Shown one piece after another: positions 19,063-28,185 of a stretch of 42,367 nt of DNA (position 1 is its first letter; each line of letters begins with the position of its first letter). The notes beneath the pieces are model-generated. The model was given only the letters and a program-made list of their open reading frames with translations, was not told the origin of the DNA and searched no databases. Source of the DNA: an uncultured Acidiferrobacteraceae bacterium (GTDB lineage: Bacteria; Pseudomonadota; Gammaproteobacteria; Arenicellales; UBA868); assembly GCA_913031305.1 (NCBI GenBank), contig CAJWEF010000002.1, positions 1 to 42,367 on the forward strand, in the 5' to 3' direction. The translations under genes and the position numbers were made by a program.

Positions 19063-19171
19063 CCGGGAGGTACAGATTACTCTCGGGCGCACCCAATTGC
19101 CACTTTGGCGTGCAGTCGCACGACGTTGGTTAAGAAGTAGCGACCTAACGGGCGCCTTCTCGGCGGAGGCG
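19063..19171 (+). promoter_or_regulatory. Structured rpsO leader, possible S15 autoregulatory site
   Basis: Two hairpins can be drawn in the leader. The first pairs 19063-19069 with 19080-19086 (7 bp, one G-U, 10-base loop). The second pairs 19153-19159 with 19165-19171 (7 bp, one G-U, loop TCGGC). S15 represses its own mRNA in several bacteria through leader structures. The match to a specific S15 motif was not established. Confidence 0.35.
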
Positions 19172-19239
19172 AGATCGAAGACATCCGCCGCATTCAGTTA
19201 AAACTAAACCAGGATCTTCAGTATGCAAGAGGTTTCACT

Positions 19240-19509
19240 ATGTCATTAGCCGCGCAGACCAAGGCGCAGGTTGTGAACGACTTCGCCATGACCCCGGAGG
19301 ACACTGGTTCCCCGGAAGTCCAGGTGGCGCTGCTCACCGCCCGGATCGTTGATCTTACCGATCATTTCAAAACGCATGTTCACGATCATCATTCGCGTCA
19401 GGGACTTCTGCGCATGGTGAATCGGAGACGCAAATTGCTTGATTATCTCAAGGGGCGTGACGTTGAACGCTATCGCTCCCTGATCGGCAGGCTTGGGTTG
19501 CGACGCTGA
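19240..19509 (+). CDS. rpsO: 30S ribosomal protein S15
   Basis: 89 aa, standard length. The conserved [35 protein letters not shown] and RRRKLLDYL segments identify S15 and form its 16S-binding helices. The ATG follows AAGAGG. pnp follows after 38 bases, the usual rpsO-pnp pair. Confidence 0.98.
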   Translation: MSLAAQTKAQVVNDFAMTPEDTGSPEVQVALLTARIVDLTDHFKTHVHDHHSRQGLLRMVNRRRKLLDYLKGRDVERYRSLIGRLGLRR

Positions 19510-19547
19510 GGCGGCGCAGTTGGATATCTTATGAAGGAGTATTTTAA

Positions 19548-21635
19548 TTGAAACAAATCGTCCAGACGTTCCAATACGGCGAACACGAAATGCGACTGGA
19601 AACAGGGCGCGTAGCACGACAAGCCACAGGAGCTGTGCTTGCAAGCATGGGGGAAACCGTAGTACTTGTTACGGTGGTTGCCGCTCGTGAGTCCAGCGGT
19701 CGGGATTTTTTACCACTCACGGTAGATTACGAAGAAAGAACCTATGCCGCCGGTCGAATTCCCGGCGGTTTTTTTAAGCGCGAGGGTAGGCCCGCGGAAA
19801 AGGCCATTCTGACCTGTCGATTGATCGACCGGCCGATCCGGCCTTTGTTTCCTGCCGGATTCAATAACGAGATCCAGGTGGTAGCCACTGTGATGTCAGT
19901 GGACCCTGAGATCGATCCGGACATTGTCGCCATGGTAGGCGCATCGGCCGCGATGACCCTCTCTGGGGCACCATTTAACGGACCGATTGCGGCCTCTAGG
20001 GTGGGATTTGTGGATAACAGTTATGTGTTGAATCCCAGTGCTGCCCAGTTGGCAGAATCCAAGCTGAATTTAGTTGTGGCCGGAACCCAAAGCGCCGTGC
20101 TGATGGTTGAGTCAGAAGCCGAGCAATTAACCGAGGCGCAGATGCTGGGTGCCGTCATGTTTGGCCATGAGGGATCTCAGGCAGCTATTGTGGCGATTAA
20201 TCAGCTTGCCGCCGAGGCGGGTGCCGAGCGTTGGGATTGGCAGGCGCCAGAAAAGGATCAGAGTCTAACCGAACAAGTCGGCAAGCTCGCAAAGGAAGAT
20301 GTTGAGCGGGCGTATCAGATAGCGGACAAAGTCGACCGCCAGGAAGCTATGGCCTCGGTACGAACTAAAGTTTCAAAGGCATTACTCGATGGCGAAGCCG
20401 ACGATGCGCAGGCAGAAGCGGTGAAAGACGCCGTCAAAGCGCTCGAGAAGGCTACCGTTCGCGATCGGATTTTAGATGATCAGCCGCGAATAGACGGCCG
20501 AGACCGTGAAACGGTTCGGCCGATAACAATCGAAACAGGGTTTCTTCCCCGCACACACGGGTCAGCATTGTTTACTCGCGGCGAGACTCAGGCAATTGTC
20601 ACCAGCACACTGGGTACGGACCGCGATTCGCAGATCATCGACGCACTGGAGGGTGAGCGCCGCGATACCTTTATGCTGCACTACAACTTCCCGCCGTATT
20701 GTGTGGGTGAGACCGGCCGCGTGGGAACTCCCAAACGTCGGGAGATCGGCCACGGCCGCTTGGCCAAGCGGGCAATGCTTGCGGTATTACCTGACCCGGA
20801 GGATTTTCCCTATGTGATCCGGATCGTGTCGGATATCACTGAATCTAACGGCTCGAGTTCGATGGCAACGGTATGTGGCGCTAGCCTGTCCTTGATGGAT
20901 GCGGGTGTAAAGTTGAAGGCGCCGGTAGCGGGCGTCGCCATGGGTTTAATTAAGCAGGGTGAACGTTTCGCAGTCTTGACTGATATTCTGGGTGATGAGG
21001 ATCATCTGGGCGATATGGACTTCAAGGTTGCCGGCACCAGGCAAGGCGTAACCGCCTTGCAGATGGACATCAAGATTGAGGGAATTACCCCTGAGATCAT
21101 GGAGCAGGCGTTGTCCCAGGCGCAGCGCGGGCGTTTGCATATCCTTGGCGAGATGGATAAGGCAATCAGCGCACCGCGCGAAGAGATGTCCAAATATGCA
21201 CCGCGAATCACCACCATGAAAGTACCCACCGACAAGATTCGCGATGTCATTGGTAAGGGTGGGGTAACGATTCGTGCCATTTCCGAGGCAACCGGTGCAG
21301 CGATCGATATAGAAGACGATGGTACGATTAAAATCGCGACCGCGGATCTTTCGGCTGCAGAAGAGGCGCGCAGACGCATTGAGCAGATTACCGCTGATGT
21401 TGAGGCCGGCACGATCTACGAGGGTAAAGTGGTGCGCCTGATGGATTTTGGTGCATTCGTCAATATTCTTCCGGGTAAGGATGGATTAGTTCATATCTCG
21501 CAGATATCCGATGAACGCGTCGCCAATGTCAGCGACAAACTCGCCGAAGGCGACGTGGTCAAAGTGAAAGTCCTGGAGGTCGACAAACAAGGCCGTATCC
21601 GGCTAAGTATGAAAGCGGTAGAGGACGCTGCCTGA
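19548..21635 (+). CDS. pnp: Polyribonucleotide nucleotidyltransferase (PNPase)
   Basis: 695 aa; a phosphorolytic 3'-5' exoribonuclease and core of the RNA degradosome. Start is the TTG at 19548, with AAGGAG at 19534-19539 at ideal spacing; the next residues, [10 protein letters not shown], align with the family N-terminus. Two RNase PH-like domains (about 10-205 and 310-540, the second containing [23 protein letters not shown]), an all-helical linker, a KH domain (about 550-610, [11 protein letters not shown]) and an S1 domain (about 620-690, [13 protein letters not shown]) are all present. Confidence 0.97.
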   Translation: MKQIVQTFQYGEHEMRLETGRVARQATGAVLASMGETVVLVTVVAARESSGRDFLPLTVDYEERTYAAGRIPGGFFKREGRPAEKAILTCRLIDRPIRPLFPAGFNNEIQVVATVMSVDPEIDPDIVAMVGASAAMTLSGAPFNGPIAASRVGFVDNSYVLNPSAAQLAESKLNLVVAGTQSAVLMVESEAEQLTEAQMLGAVMFGHEGSQAAIVAINQLAAEAGAERWDWQAPEKDQSLTEQVGKLAKEDVERAYQIADKVDRQEAMASVRTKVSKALLDGEADDAQAEAVKDAVKALEKATVRDRILDDQPRIDGRDRETVRPITIETGFLPRTHGSALFTRGETQAIVTSTLGTDRDSQIIDALEGERRDTFMLHYNFPPYCVGETGRVGTPKRREIGHGRLAKRAMLAVLPDPEDFPYVIRIVSDITESNGSSSMATVCGASLSLMDAGVKLKAPVAGVAMGLIKQGERFAVLTDILGDEDHLGDMDFKVAGTRQGVTALQMDIKIEGITPEIMEQALSQAQRGRLHILGEMDKAISAPREEMSKYAPRITTMKVPTDKIRDVIGKGGVTIRAISEATGAAIDIEDDGTIKIATADLSAAEEARRRIEQITADVEAGTIYEGKVVRLMDFGAFVNILPGKDGLVHISQISDERVANVSDKLAEGDVVKVKVLEVDKQGRIRLSMKAVEDAA

Positions 21636-21693
21636 TTGAAGGCGTGCGGTCCTGGCGTTAATCGGTTGATGAGTTTTGCCGAGGCGGTTCTGA

Positions 21694-22254
21694 ATGGCTC
21701 TTGACCATGCCAATCTGGTCTGGATCGATCTTGAAATGACAGGTCTCGACCCGGATTCAGACCGGATTATTGAGATCGCCACTGTCGTTACAGATGCGGA
21801 TCTCAATCTGCTGGGACAGGGCCCGGTACTGGCTATTTATCAACCCCCTGAAGTCCTGGCTGGGATGGACGATTGGAACCAGCGGACCCATTCTGGAACC
21901 GGACTTACGGATCGCGTACGTGGCTCGGAGGTCGATGTGCAGCAGGCCGAGGCGATGACGCTTGGATTTCTCGCCGAACATGTTTCCCGAAACCGCTCGC
22001 CATTATGCGGAAACACCATCTGCCAGGATCGGCGGTTTCTCTATCGATATATGCCCCGCCTCGAGGCCTTTTTGCACTACCGGAATCTCGACGTGAGCAG
22101 CATCAAGGAATTGGCTGCCCGTTGGCGCCCTGATATTGCCGATACATTTGTTAAAACCGGAGGCCATCGCGCGCTTGACGATATCCTGGATTCAATAGAA
22201 GAGTTAAAGTTTTACCGCGAGCATTTTTTTCTTACCCAATCACCTCAAATCTGA
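21694..22254 (+). CDS. orn: Oligoribonuclease
   Basis: 186 aa. Orn degrades 2-5-mer RNA, including pGpG from c-di-GMP turnover. It is a DEDDh exonuclease: Asp12 and Glu14 in [10 protein letters not shown], a further Asp in the TICQDRRFL segment, and His/Asp in GGHRALDDI. The ATG at 21694 lies 58 bases after pnp. Its end overlaps the convergent queG gene by 10 bases. Confidence 0.96.
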   Translation: MALDHANLVWIDLEMTGLDPDSDRIIEIATVVTDADLNLLGQGPVLAIYQPPEVLAGMDDWNQRTHSGTGLTDRVRGSEVDVQQAEAMTLGFLAEHVSRNRSPLCGNTICQDRRFLYRYMPRLEAFLHYRNLDVSSIKELAARWRPDIADTFVKTGGHRALDDILDSIEELKFYREHFFLTQSPQI

Positions 22255-23324
22255 GAGTTTAGGCGGGCCTCATGTTGATCGATCGCCCATACGATATGCT
22301 CGTTTACCAGTTCGGACGCTCCGATTCGCCGTTTTTGTAGCGCTTCGAGTGTGCGCCGGTCGGCCGGAGCATTTCCAAGTGCTACGGCCAGGTTTCGCAA
22401 CCAGCGTTGATAGCCCAGTCGCCGGATAGGGCTGCCTTGGGTGTAATAATCAAAGTCGTTCTCACTCCATTGAAACAGGTCAAGTAAAGCGCTTGCGTCC
22501 AGATTATGGCGGGCAGAAAAATCCATGGCACCGGTGGCGGCTTCCCGGTTATGTGGGCAGACCAGTTGACAGTCGTCGCAACCAAAAACTCGATTGCCGA
22601 TTAATGGCCGTAGCGATTCTGGTATGGCGCTCTTATGCTCTATCGTCAGGTAAGCAATGCATAGACGCGCATCAATTTGGTAGGGGTGATCCAGAGCTCC
22701 GGTAGGACAGGCATCGATGCACTGAGTACACGAGCCACAGTGGTTGCTCGCGGGCCCGTCGACGGGCAACGGCAGATCGGTATATAGTTCTCCAAGAAAA
22801 AACCAGGAACCTTGATGTTGGTTGAGCAAATTTGTATGTTTTCCGATCCAGCCGATCCCGGCGGCCTGGGCCAGGGGCTTTTCCATTACAGGCGCGCTGT
22901 CGACAAATGCGCGATATCGAAACGGCCCGACGGATTCGGTGATGCGGTCCGCCAGTTGCTGTAGTTTTCGCCGTATCAGACGGTGATAGTCCCGGCCGAG
23001 TGCGTAGCGAGCGATATAGCCCAAGGTGGGGTCTTGAAGAACGTCACTGGGAGGAGTTGCCTGGCTTGGAAAATAGTTGAACCTGACGCTGATTACGCGA
23101 TGGATCCCGGGCACGAGCCGGTCCGGCTGGCTGCGCTTGTCGGTGTGCCTGGCCATAAAACTCATTTCGCCGTGCCAATCACGGGCCAGCCAACTAGCCA
23201 GAGCGGGTGCCGCCTGTTCCAGATTACCGTCACAGACGCCGAACCCGTCGAAATTGAGTTCCCTCGCCCATTGATGAATCTGGTTTTTCAAGTCGTTCAG
23301 GTGTTCAACCGATAGTGTACTCAT
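22245..23324 (-). CDS. queG: Epoxyqueuosine reductase QueG
   Basis: 359 aa from the ATG at 23324; the frame is open 9 residues further but would run toward the divergent nnr start. QueG is a cobalamin-dependent enzyme that performs the last step of queuosine synthesis in the wobble position of tRNAs. The conserved aspartate is in VDSAPVMEK. Two 4Fe-4S clusters are visible: [12 protein letters not shown], a partner Cys near ARLCIAYL, and [11 protein letters not shown]. Only 17 bases separate it from nnr, so each promoter must lie within the opposite gene. Confidence 0.95.
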   Translation of the reverse strand: MSTLSVEHLNDLKNQIHQWARELNFDGFGVCDGNLEQAAPALASWLARDWHGEMSFMARHTDKRSQPDRLVPGIHRVISVRFNYFPSQATPPSDVLQDPTLGYIARYALGRDYHRLIRRKLQQLADRITESVGPFRYRAFVDSAPVMEKPLAQAAGIGWIGKHTNLLNQHQGSWFFLGELYTDLPLPVDGPASNHCGSCTQCIDACPTGALDHPYQIDARLCIAYLTIEHKSAIPESLRPLIGNRVFGCDDCQLVCPHNREAATGAMDFSARHNLDASALLDLFQWSENDFDYYTQGSPIRRLGYQRWLRNLAVALGNAPADRRTLEALQKRRIGASELVNEHIVWAIDQHEARLNSQI

Positions 23325-23341
23325 CAGGCTATGATATCGCG

Positions 23342-24847
23342 ATGAGCTCATTACCCGCGCAACTCTACACCGCCGAGCAGGTTCGGCACATAGAACAACG
23401 AGTGTTCAGCGCAGGGACTGCTGCGGGGACGTTGATGCACCGTGCTGGCCTTCGCGCATACCGTATTTTGCGCGAAAAGTGGCCGAACGCTCGGCGGGTC
23501 AGCATTGTTTGCGGCCCCGGCAATAACGGAGGGGATGGGTATGTGATAGCTGCTTTGGCGGCAAAAGCCGGACTCGAGGTTCAACTGATTCAGCATGGAG
23601 AGCCGCGTAGTGCCGACGCTCGGGCCGCGCTGACCGAGGCTCGGGAAGCCGGCGCAAAGCTTAGTCCTTACTATGCCGGCGCTCTAGGTCAGTCTGATGT
23701 GGTGGTCGATGCATTGCTCGGAATAGGGCTCAGTAATCAGCCCCGCGCGCCTTTCACCGAGATAATCGCTGAGATCAACGCTGTCGATGCACCTTGCCTT
23801 TCTGTGGATATTCCCTCTGGGCTCTTGGCCGATAGCGGGGCAGCGGCTGGTTCGTTAATCAAGGCGAATGTCACCGCGACTTTTGTTGGCCTTAAGATTG
23901 GGTTATTTACCGGTCGTGGGCCGGACTGTGCCGGTGAGGTCCTATTCGATGATCTGGGTGTGGGCGAAAGCGTGCGGGTGGAGCCGCATTTTGCGACTCG
24001 CCTTGGTTCGCAGTGGGTTCGAGCTGTTCTGCCGTTGAGAGAGGCGAGTTTTCATAAAGGCCAGGCTGGGCACCTGTTGCTGGTTGGTGGTGGACCTGGG
24101 ATGGCGGGGGCTGCCTGGCTGGCAGGTGCGGCGGCGTTGCGCTGTGGGGCGGGGCGGGTCACCATTGCTTGTCATCCCACCAGTGTGGCGGCGATTGCGG
24201 CGGGGTCCCCGGAGTTGATGGTGCGATCTGTATCTGGCCCAGCCGACCTGACGGGTCTACTCGATCAGATGGATGCGATAGTGGTGGGCCCCGGTTTGGG
24301 GCGGGATTCGTGGGGTACCGCGCTGTTAGCATTGATACTGGATAAAGCCGACCCAAGTCTGCTCGATGCGGACGCACTCAACCTGCTGTCGCTTGACAGA
24401 CAACCCGTTCGGGGATCCATTGTGACTCCACATCCGGCTGAGGCGGCGAGATTGCTGGGGCAATCGACAGATAACGTAAGTAGTGACCGCCCTGGGGCAG
24501 TTCGTGCGATCTCAAAAGCATTGGATACAGTCTGTGTGCTCAAAGGCTCTGGAACATTGGTCTGCTCTGATGAGGACGCTTTACTTCTTTGCGATCGGGG
24601 AAATCCGGGAATGGCGAGCGCCGGAATGGGCGATCTGTTGAGCGGGGTGATTGGGAGTTTGCGGGCACAGGGATTATCTCCCTTGCAAGCCGCCGGGGCT
24701 GGGACATGGATCCATTCGGCGGCAGCCGATCTTGCCGCCCCAGCAGGTGGGCCCGTTGGGCTGATAGCCGGTGACTTGATGCCGTACCTGCGGCTATTAC
24801 GTAATTGTCCAGGTAAAGCTGATGAAGTATCGCGCCACGGTCTCTGA
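23342..24847 (+). CDS. nnr: Bifunctional NAD(P)H-hydrate epimerase / ADP-dependent dehydratase
   Basis: 501 aa from the ATG at 23342 (MSSLPAQLYTAEQVRHIE). The N-terminal YjeF_N epimerase half (about 1-215) carries VCGPGNNGGDGYVIAALA. The C-terminal ribokinase-like dehydratase half (about 230-490) carries VTPHPAEAARLL and the catalytic GMASAGMGDLLSG loop. It repairs hydrated NAD(P)H formed by heat or by GAPDH. Gene order queG/nnr/tsaE/amiB matches E. coli. It overlaps tsaE by 26 bases. Confidence 0.95.
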   Translation: MSSLPAQLYTAEQVRHIEQRVFSAGTAAGTLMHRAGLRAYRILREKWPNARRVSIVCGPGNNGGDGYVIAALAAKAGLEVQLIQHGEPRSADARAALTEAREAGAKLSPYYAGALGQSDVVVDALLGIGLSNQPRAPFTEIIAEINAVDAPCLSVDIPSGLLADSGAAAGSLIKANVTATFVGLKIGLFTGRGPDCAGEVLFDDLGVGESVRVEPHFATRLGSQWVRAVLPLREASFHKGQAGHLLLVGGGPGMAGAAWLAGAAALRCGAGRVTIACHPTSVAAIAAGSPELMVRSVSGPADLTGLLDQMDAIVVGPGLGRDSWGTALLALILDKADPSLLDADALNLLSLDRQPVRGSIVTPHPAEAARLLGQSTDNVSSDRPGAVRAISKALDTVCVLKGSGTLVCSDEDALLLCDRGNPGMASAGMGDLLSGVIGSLRAQGLSPLQAAGAGTWIHSAAADLAAPAGGPVGLIAGDLMPYLRLLRNCPGKADEVSRHGL

Positions 24848-25277
24848 CGAGAAGCAGATGCTTGCATTGGGTAGCTGCCTCGGGCGCGGACTCACCCCGG
24901 GGAACATCATCTACCTGGAAGGAGATTTAGGCAGCGGCAAGACCACGTTTGCGCGTGGAATACTAGAAGGGCTGGATTGCCCGGATTGGATTGTTAGTCC
25001 GACGTACACTTTGGTTGAAGAGTACCAGGTGCCCCTATGCAAGGTATATCACCTTGACCTTTACCGGCTGGGTGATCCAGAGGAAGTGGAGGGTATGGGG
25101 ATTCGGGATTGGCAAGACGGCCAGAGCATATTGCTGATTGAATGGCCTGAAAACGGATTTGGGAAACTGCCACATCCTCAATGGCGAGTCCAGATCAACT
25201 GCCCGAAATTTGGACGGGCCGTGCTCCTGGAGGGCCCGCACACCGTAGACGCTTTGGAGGCATTCGTCAGTTCTTGA
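24822..25277 (+). CDS. tsaE: tRNA t6A threonylcarbamoyltransferase complex ATPase TsaE
   Basis: 151 aa; a small P-loop ATPase that turns over the TsaB-TsaD complex making N6-threonylcarbamoyladenosine-37. The Walker A is GDLGSGKTT (residues about 34-42), followed by SPTYTLVEEYQ, LYRLGDPEE and LIEWPENG, all typical of YjeE. The start lies within the end of nnr, and its TGA overlaps the TTG start of amiB, so nnr-tsaE-amiB are translationally coupled. Confidence 0.95.
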   Translation: MKYRATVSDEKQMLALGSCLGRGLTPGNIIYLEGDLGSGKTTFARGILEGLDCPDWIVSPTYTLVEEYQVPLCKVYHLDLYRLGDPEEVEGMGIRDWQDGQSILLIEWPENGFGKLPHPQWRVQINCPKFGRAVLLEGPHTVDALEAFVSS

Positions 25278-26557
25278 ACATAAAGCAAAGCGCACTACTG
25301 ATGGTAGCCTTGGGCATTGCTGCCGTGGCGCATGGGGAAGCCAAGATCACCGGAGGGCGGTTTTGGCACGGCCCTGAGAAAACCCGCATGGTGTTTGATA
25401 TCTCGGAAGCTACGACCTTTCAGGCCTTTGTGTTAACCAGCCCTGATCGTTTCGTCATTGATATCGACAACACTATTCTCGATGGCGGATTACCTGAACC
25501 TCAAGGAGGTAGCAGTCCAGTAACCGATGTGCGCACTGGTCAGCCCGAATCTGGTGTTTTGAGGGTGGTTCTAGATCTGACAAGACCGGTGAAGTATCAG
25601 GTCTTTGTACTGGAGCCTAACTTGTCCTATTCACATCGATTGGTTGTGGATCTTTTTGAGGCAGGCCAAGGTGTTGTCAAAGCAATGCCTGGATTAACGA
25701 CGGGCGAAGATGATTATCTGGTGATTATTGATCCGGGTCACGGCGGCGAGGATCCTGGCGCCATAGGAAAAAACGGCACGCGCGAGAAGATGGTAGTGTT
25801 GGGTATTGCTCGACGCCTCAAAAACATAATTAATCACGATGGACGGATGCAGGCCGAGCTTACCCGCCACGGAGATTATTACATCACGCTTCGAGGCCGG
25901 GTCCGCCTGGCGATGAATCGTCAGGCCGATGCCTTTATATCAGTTCATGCGGACGCCGCCAGGCGGCGAAGTGCACGAGGCAGTTCAGTTTATGTTTTAT
26001 CCCAAAGAGGAGCCAGCAGCGAGATGGGCAAGTGGCTCGCCAAGCGGGAAAATGCGGCAGACCTCGCGGGCGGCGTCGACATTGGCGAGCAGGACCCGGT
26101 TTTACAAAAAGCGCTCCTGGATATGGGTATTGACTGGAAGGTTAAAGAAAGCAAAATCCTGGCGGCAAGAATTCTTGGGGAACTAAAAAAATCGGGGCAA
26201 GTGCATAGCAAGCGGGTTGAAGAGGCTGGTTTTGCAGTGTTGAAATCGGTGGATATTCCGGCAGTCCTCGTGGAAACCGGTTTCATCACTAACGCGAAAG
26301 AAGAAAAGGCGCTTGCAACGGCCTTGCATCAGGAACGCATCGCTGGAGTGATCTTCAGGGGCCTGGACAGGTACTGCGATCAGGATCCACGCTGCCCAGT
26401 TAGGCAACAAAAGAAATTGTATGAAGTGCGTCCGGGTGATTCCCTGACTTTAATTGCGGTAAGGGTAGGGTCCACTGTCGAAAAAATACGTAGGTTGAAT
26501 GATCTGTCGTCGGATGTTCTGCGAATTGGACAGAAATTGCAGATTCCGAACTCATGA
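25274..26557 (+). CDS. amiB: N-acetylmuramoyl-L-alanine amidase, AMIN-Amidase_3-LysM (AmiB/AmiC type)
   Basis: About 427 aa from the TTG at 25274, which overlaps the tsaE stop (TTGA) and begins a typical signal peptide ending near AHGEA. The longer frame back to 25181 is only tsaE shadow. Domains: AMIN targeting domain (about 25-125), zinc amidase_3 (about 150-370), and one LysM (about 380-425, containing VRPGDSLTLIAVRVGS). Zinc ligands and catalytic residues are visible in IDPGHGGEDPGAIG, ISVHADA and LVETGFITN. It cleaves septal peptidoglycan in the periplasm during daughter-cell separation. Ribosome-site spacing to this start is long (GGAGG at 25256-25260), so the exact start is tentative. 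Confidence 0.92.
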   Translation: MNIKQSALLMVALGIAAVAHGEAKITGGRFWHGPEKTRMVFDISEATTFQAFVLTSPDRFVIDIDNTILDGGLPEPQGGSSPVTDVRTGQPESGVLRVVLDLTRPVKYQVFVLEPNLSYSHRLVVDLFEAGQGVVKAMPGLTTGEDDYLVIIDPGHGGEDPGAIGKNGTREKMVVLGIARRLKNIINHDGRMQAELTRHGDYYITLRGRVRLAMNRQADAFISVHADAARRRSARGSSVYVLSQRGASSEMGKWLAKRENAADLAGGVDIGEQDPVLQKALLDMGIDWKVKESKILAARILGELKKSGQVHSKRVEEAGFAVLKSVDIPAVLVETGFITNAKEEKALATALHQERIAGVIFRGLDRYCDQDPRCPVRQQKKLYEVRPGDSLTLIAVRVGSTVEKIRRLNDLSSDVLRIGQKLQIPNS

Positions 26558-26584
26558 AAATCCCTGCCTTTCAAAATTGTTCGC

Positions 26585-27565
26585 GTGATTTCAACTGACC
26601 GCTCCGGTCACGGTCTCATTTTTCTTGCCGGGAGCACAGCCTGTGGGAAAACCGATCTCGCCATAGAGCTTGCGGCCCGGCTACCGGTTGATCTGATTAG
26701 TGTTGACTCCAGCCAGGTGTATCAGGGTCTCGATATCGGAACTGCGAAGCCAAGCGGCAAAATCCTCGAGGAGGTTCCCCACGGCCTGATCGATATCCGA
26801 AGCGTTAGACAACCATTTTCTGCGGCAGATTTTTGCCTCGAAGCCGGCAAGTTGATTGAGAACTCTTTCGAGAAAGGGCGCATTCCACTGCTTGTTGGTG
26901 GAACGATGTTCTATTTTGCCGCACTCTTGCGCGGCCTATCGGATTTGCCGCCTGCCAATTCAGCGTTGCGGGCGCGACTGGTTAAACAGGCTAAACAACG
27001 CGGTTGGCCTTTTTTGCACGCAAGACTTGAACAAGTGGATCCGCAAGCGGCCGAGCGGATCGACCGGCAGGATGCCCAACGAATTTCGCGCGCTTTGGAG
27101 ATCAATCTCCTGACCGGCCTTGCGGTTCCAACCGAGGCAGCAGGGAACGGACTGATTGAAAAAGGCGTTAAGGTCACTCGTCTCAATATAGTTATCCCGG
27201 ACCGGCAATTGCTTCACCAGCGGATATCGAAGCGCCTGCAACAAATGTTGGATGATGGACTGGTTGAGGAGGTGGAAAAATTAAAGGAACAGTGGCCGCA
27301 AGGCGGGACAACGCCAGCGCTGCGTAGTGTAGGTTACCGCCAGGTCTGGGAGTACCTCGAGGGACAGGTCGATTATTCAACGATGGTTGAGCGTGCTAGC
27401 GCGGCGACCAGACGCTTGGCCAAACGGCAGCTAACCTGGTTAAGAAACGAGCCGGGGGCTGCCTGGTTTGACGGCACCAGCCCGACCTTGGCGCCGACCC
27501 TGTGCCGCTATCTGGAAGCCAAAGGGGTGATTTCGGGTGGAACAAAACTTGAAAAACGCGCTTAA
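26585..27565 (+). CDS. miaA: tRNA dimethylallyltransferase MiaA
   Basis: 326 aa from a GTG at 26585; no strong ribosome site precedes it. MiaA adds an isopentenyl group to A37 of tRNAs reading U-starting codons. Key segments are the P-loop GSTACGKT (residues 16-23), ISVDSSQVYQGLDIGTAKP, LVGGTMFYF, and the R-rich QLTWLRNE end. The P-loop differs from the usual GPTASGKT by Ser for Pro and Cys for Ser, but keeps the GKT core. It follows amiB by 27 bases, a position where mutL normally intervenes. Confidence 0.95.
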   Translation: MISTDRSGHGLIFLAGSTACGKTDLAIELAARLPVDLISVDSSQVYQGLDIGTAKPSGKILEEVPHGLIDIRSVRQPFSAADFCLEAGKLIENSFEKGRIPLLVGGTMFYFAALLRGLSDLPPANSALRARLVKQAKQRGWPFLHARLEQVDPQAAERIDRQDAQRISRALEINLLTGLAVPTEAAGNGLIEKGVKVTRLNIVIPDRQLLHQRISKRLQQMLDDGLVEEVEKLKEQWPQGGTTPALRSVGYRQVWEYLEGQVDYSTMVERASAATRRLAKRQLTWLRNEPGAAWFDGTSPTLAPTLCRYLEAKGVISGGTKLEKRA

Positions 27566-27592
27566 CAGCCTTACATTTGGATTGTGGAGTTA

Positions 27593-27621
27593 TCGACCAC
27601 ATTAAAGACTAGTATTATAAT
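27593..27621 (+). promoter_or_regulatory. hfq: Candidate hfq promoter in an AT-rich patch
   Basis: TCGACC at 27593-27598 (4 of 6), a 17-base spacer, and a perfect TATAAT at 27616-27621. The -10 sits inside an imperfect palindrome at 27608-27629. The patch at about 27599-27664 is strikingly AT-rich compared with its surroundings. The resulting leader to hfq would be about 170 bases. Confidence 0.45.
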
Positions 27622-27796
27622 AATCTAGTAAGATACTGAAATATAATATAAAAATATTCGATTACCCTAACAGCTGCCGCGAAACCCTAAGCCCAATACC
27701 CAAAGAGCCGAGCCGGCTGGGTGCCAAGCTTCCTTCACTCCTACGGGTGATTGTCCGCGAGTGGTGGCCACGTTGGTGGTCGGGCAGGAGGCTTTT

Positions 27797-28084
27797 ATGA
27801 ATCAACAAAGGGGCACAGCCCTCCAGGATCCGTTTCTCAATACTTTGCGCAAGGAGCGGATTCCTGTCTCGATTTATCTGGTCAATGGCATTAAATTGCA
27901 AGGACAGGTCGAATCATTTGATCCTTTTGTTGTGCTGCTTCGAAACAGTGTAAGTCAGTTGATCTATAAGCATGCGATTTCGACAATTGTGCCGTCTCGA
28001 GCCGTTCGGATCCCATTTAATGAAGAAACCAGCGACGATGATGACGGCGACAATCGCGGCAATATTGAGGCGGGTAAGGACTAA
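27797..28084 (+). CDS. hfq: RNA chaperone Hfq
   Basis: 95 aa from the ATG at 27797 with AGGAGG at 27786-27791; the upstream in-frame extension is not conserved. Hfq is a hexameric Sm-like protein that pairs small RNAs with mRNAs. The Sm1 core [20 protein letters not shown] and NGIKLQGQ are intact, as is the YKHAIS Sm2 motif. The usual FDQF is FDPF here. The C-terminal tail is short and acidic (SDDDDGD). The position between miaA and hflX is conserved in gammaproteobacteria. Confidence 0.96.
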   Translation: MNQQRGTALQDPFLNTLRKERIPVSIYLVNGIKLQGQVESFDPFVVLLRNSVSQLIYKHAISTIVPSRAVRIPFNEETSDDDDGDNRGNIEAGKD

Positions 28085-28185
28085 TTAGAGTTTCCACTAG
28101 TGATGCTGGTCGCGGCCGTCATTGAACGATTTGCCTGGTATTTGATCGCATTGCCTCACGGCGCGCTAACGTAGGGTTTACCTCG

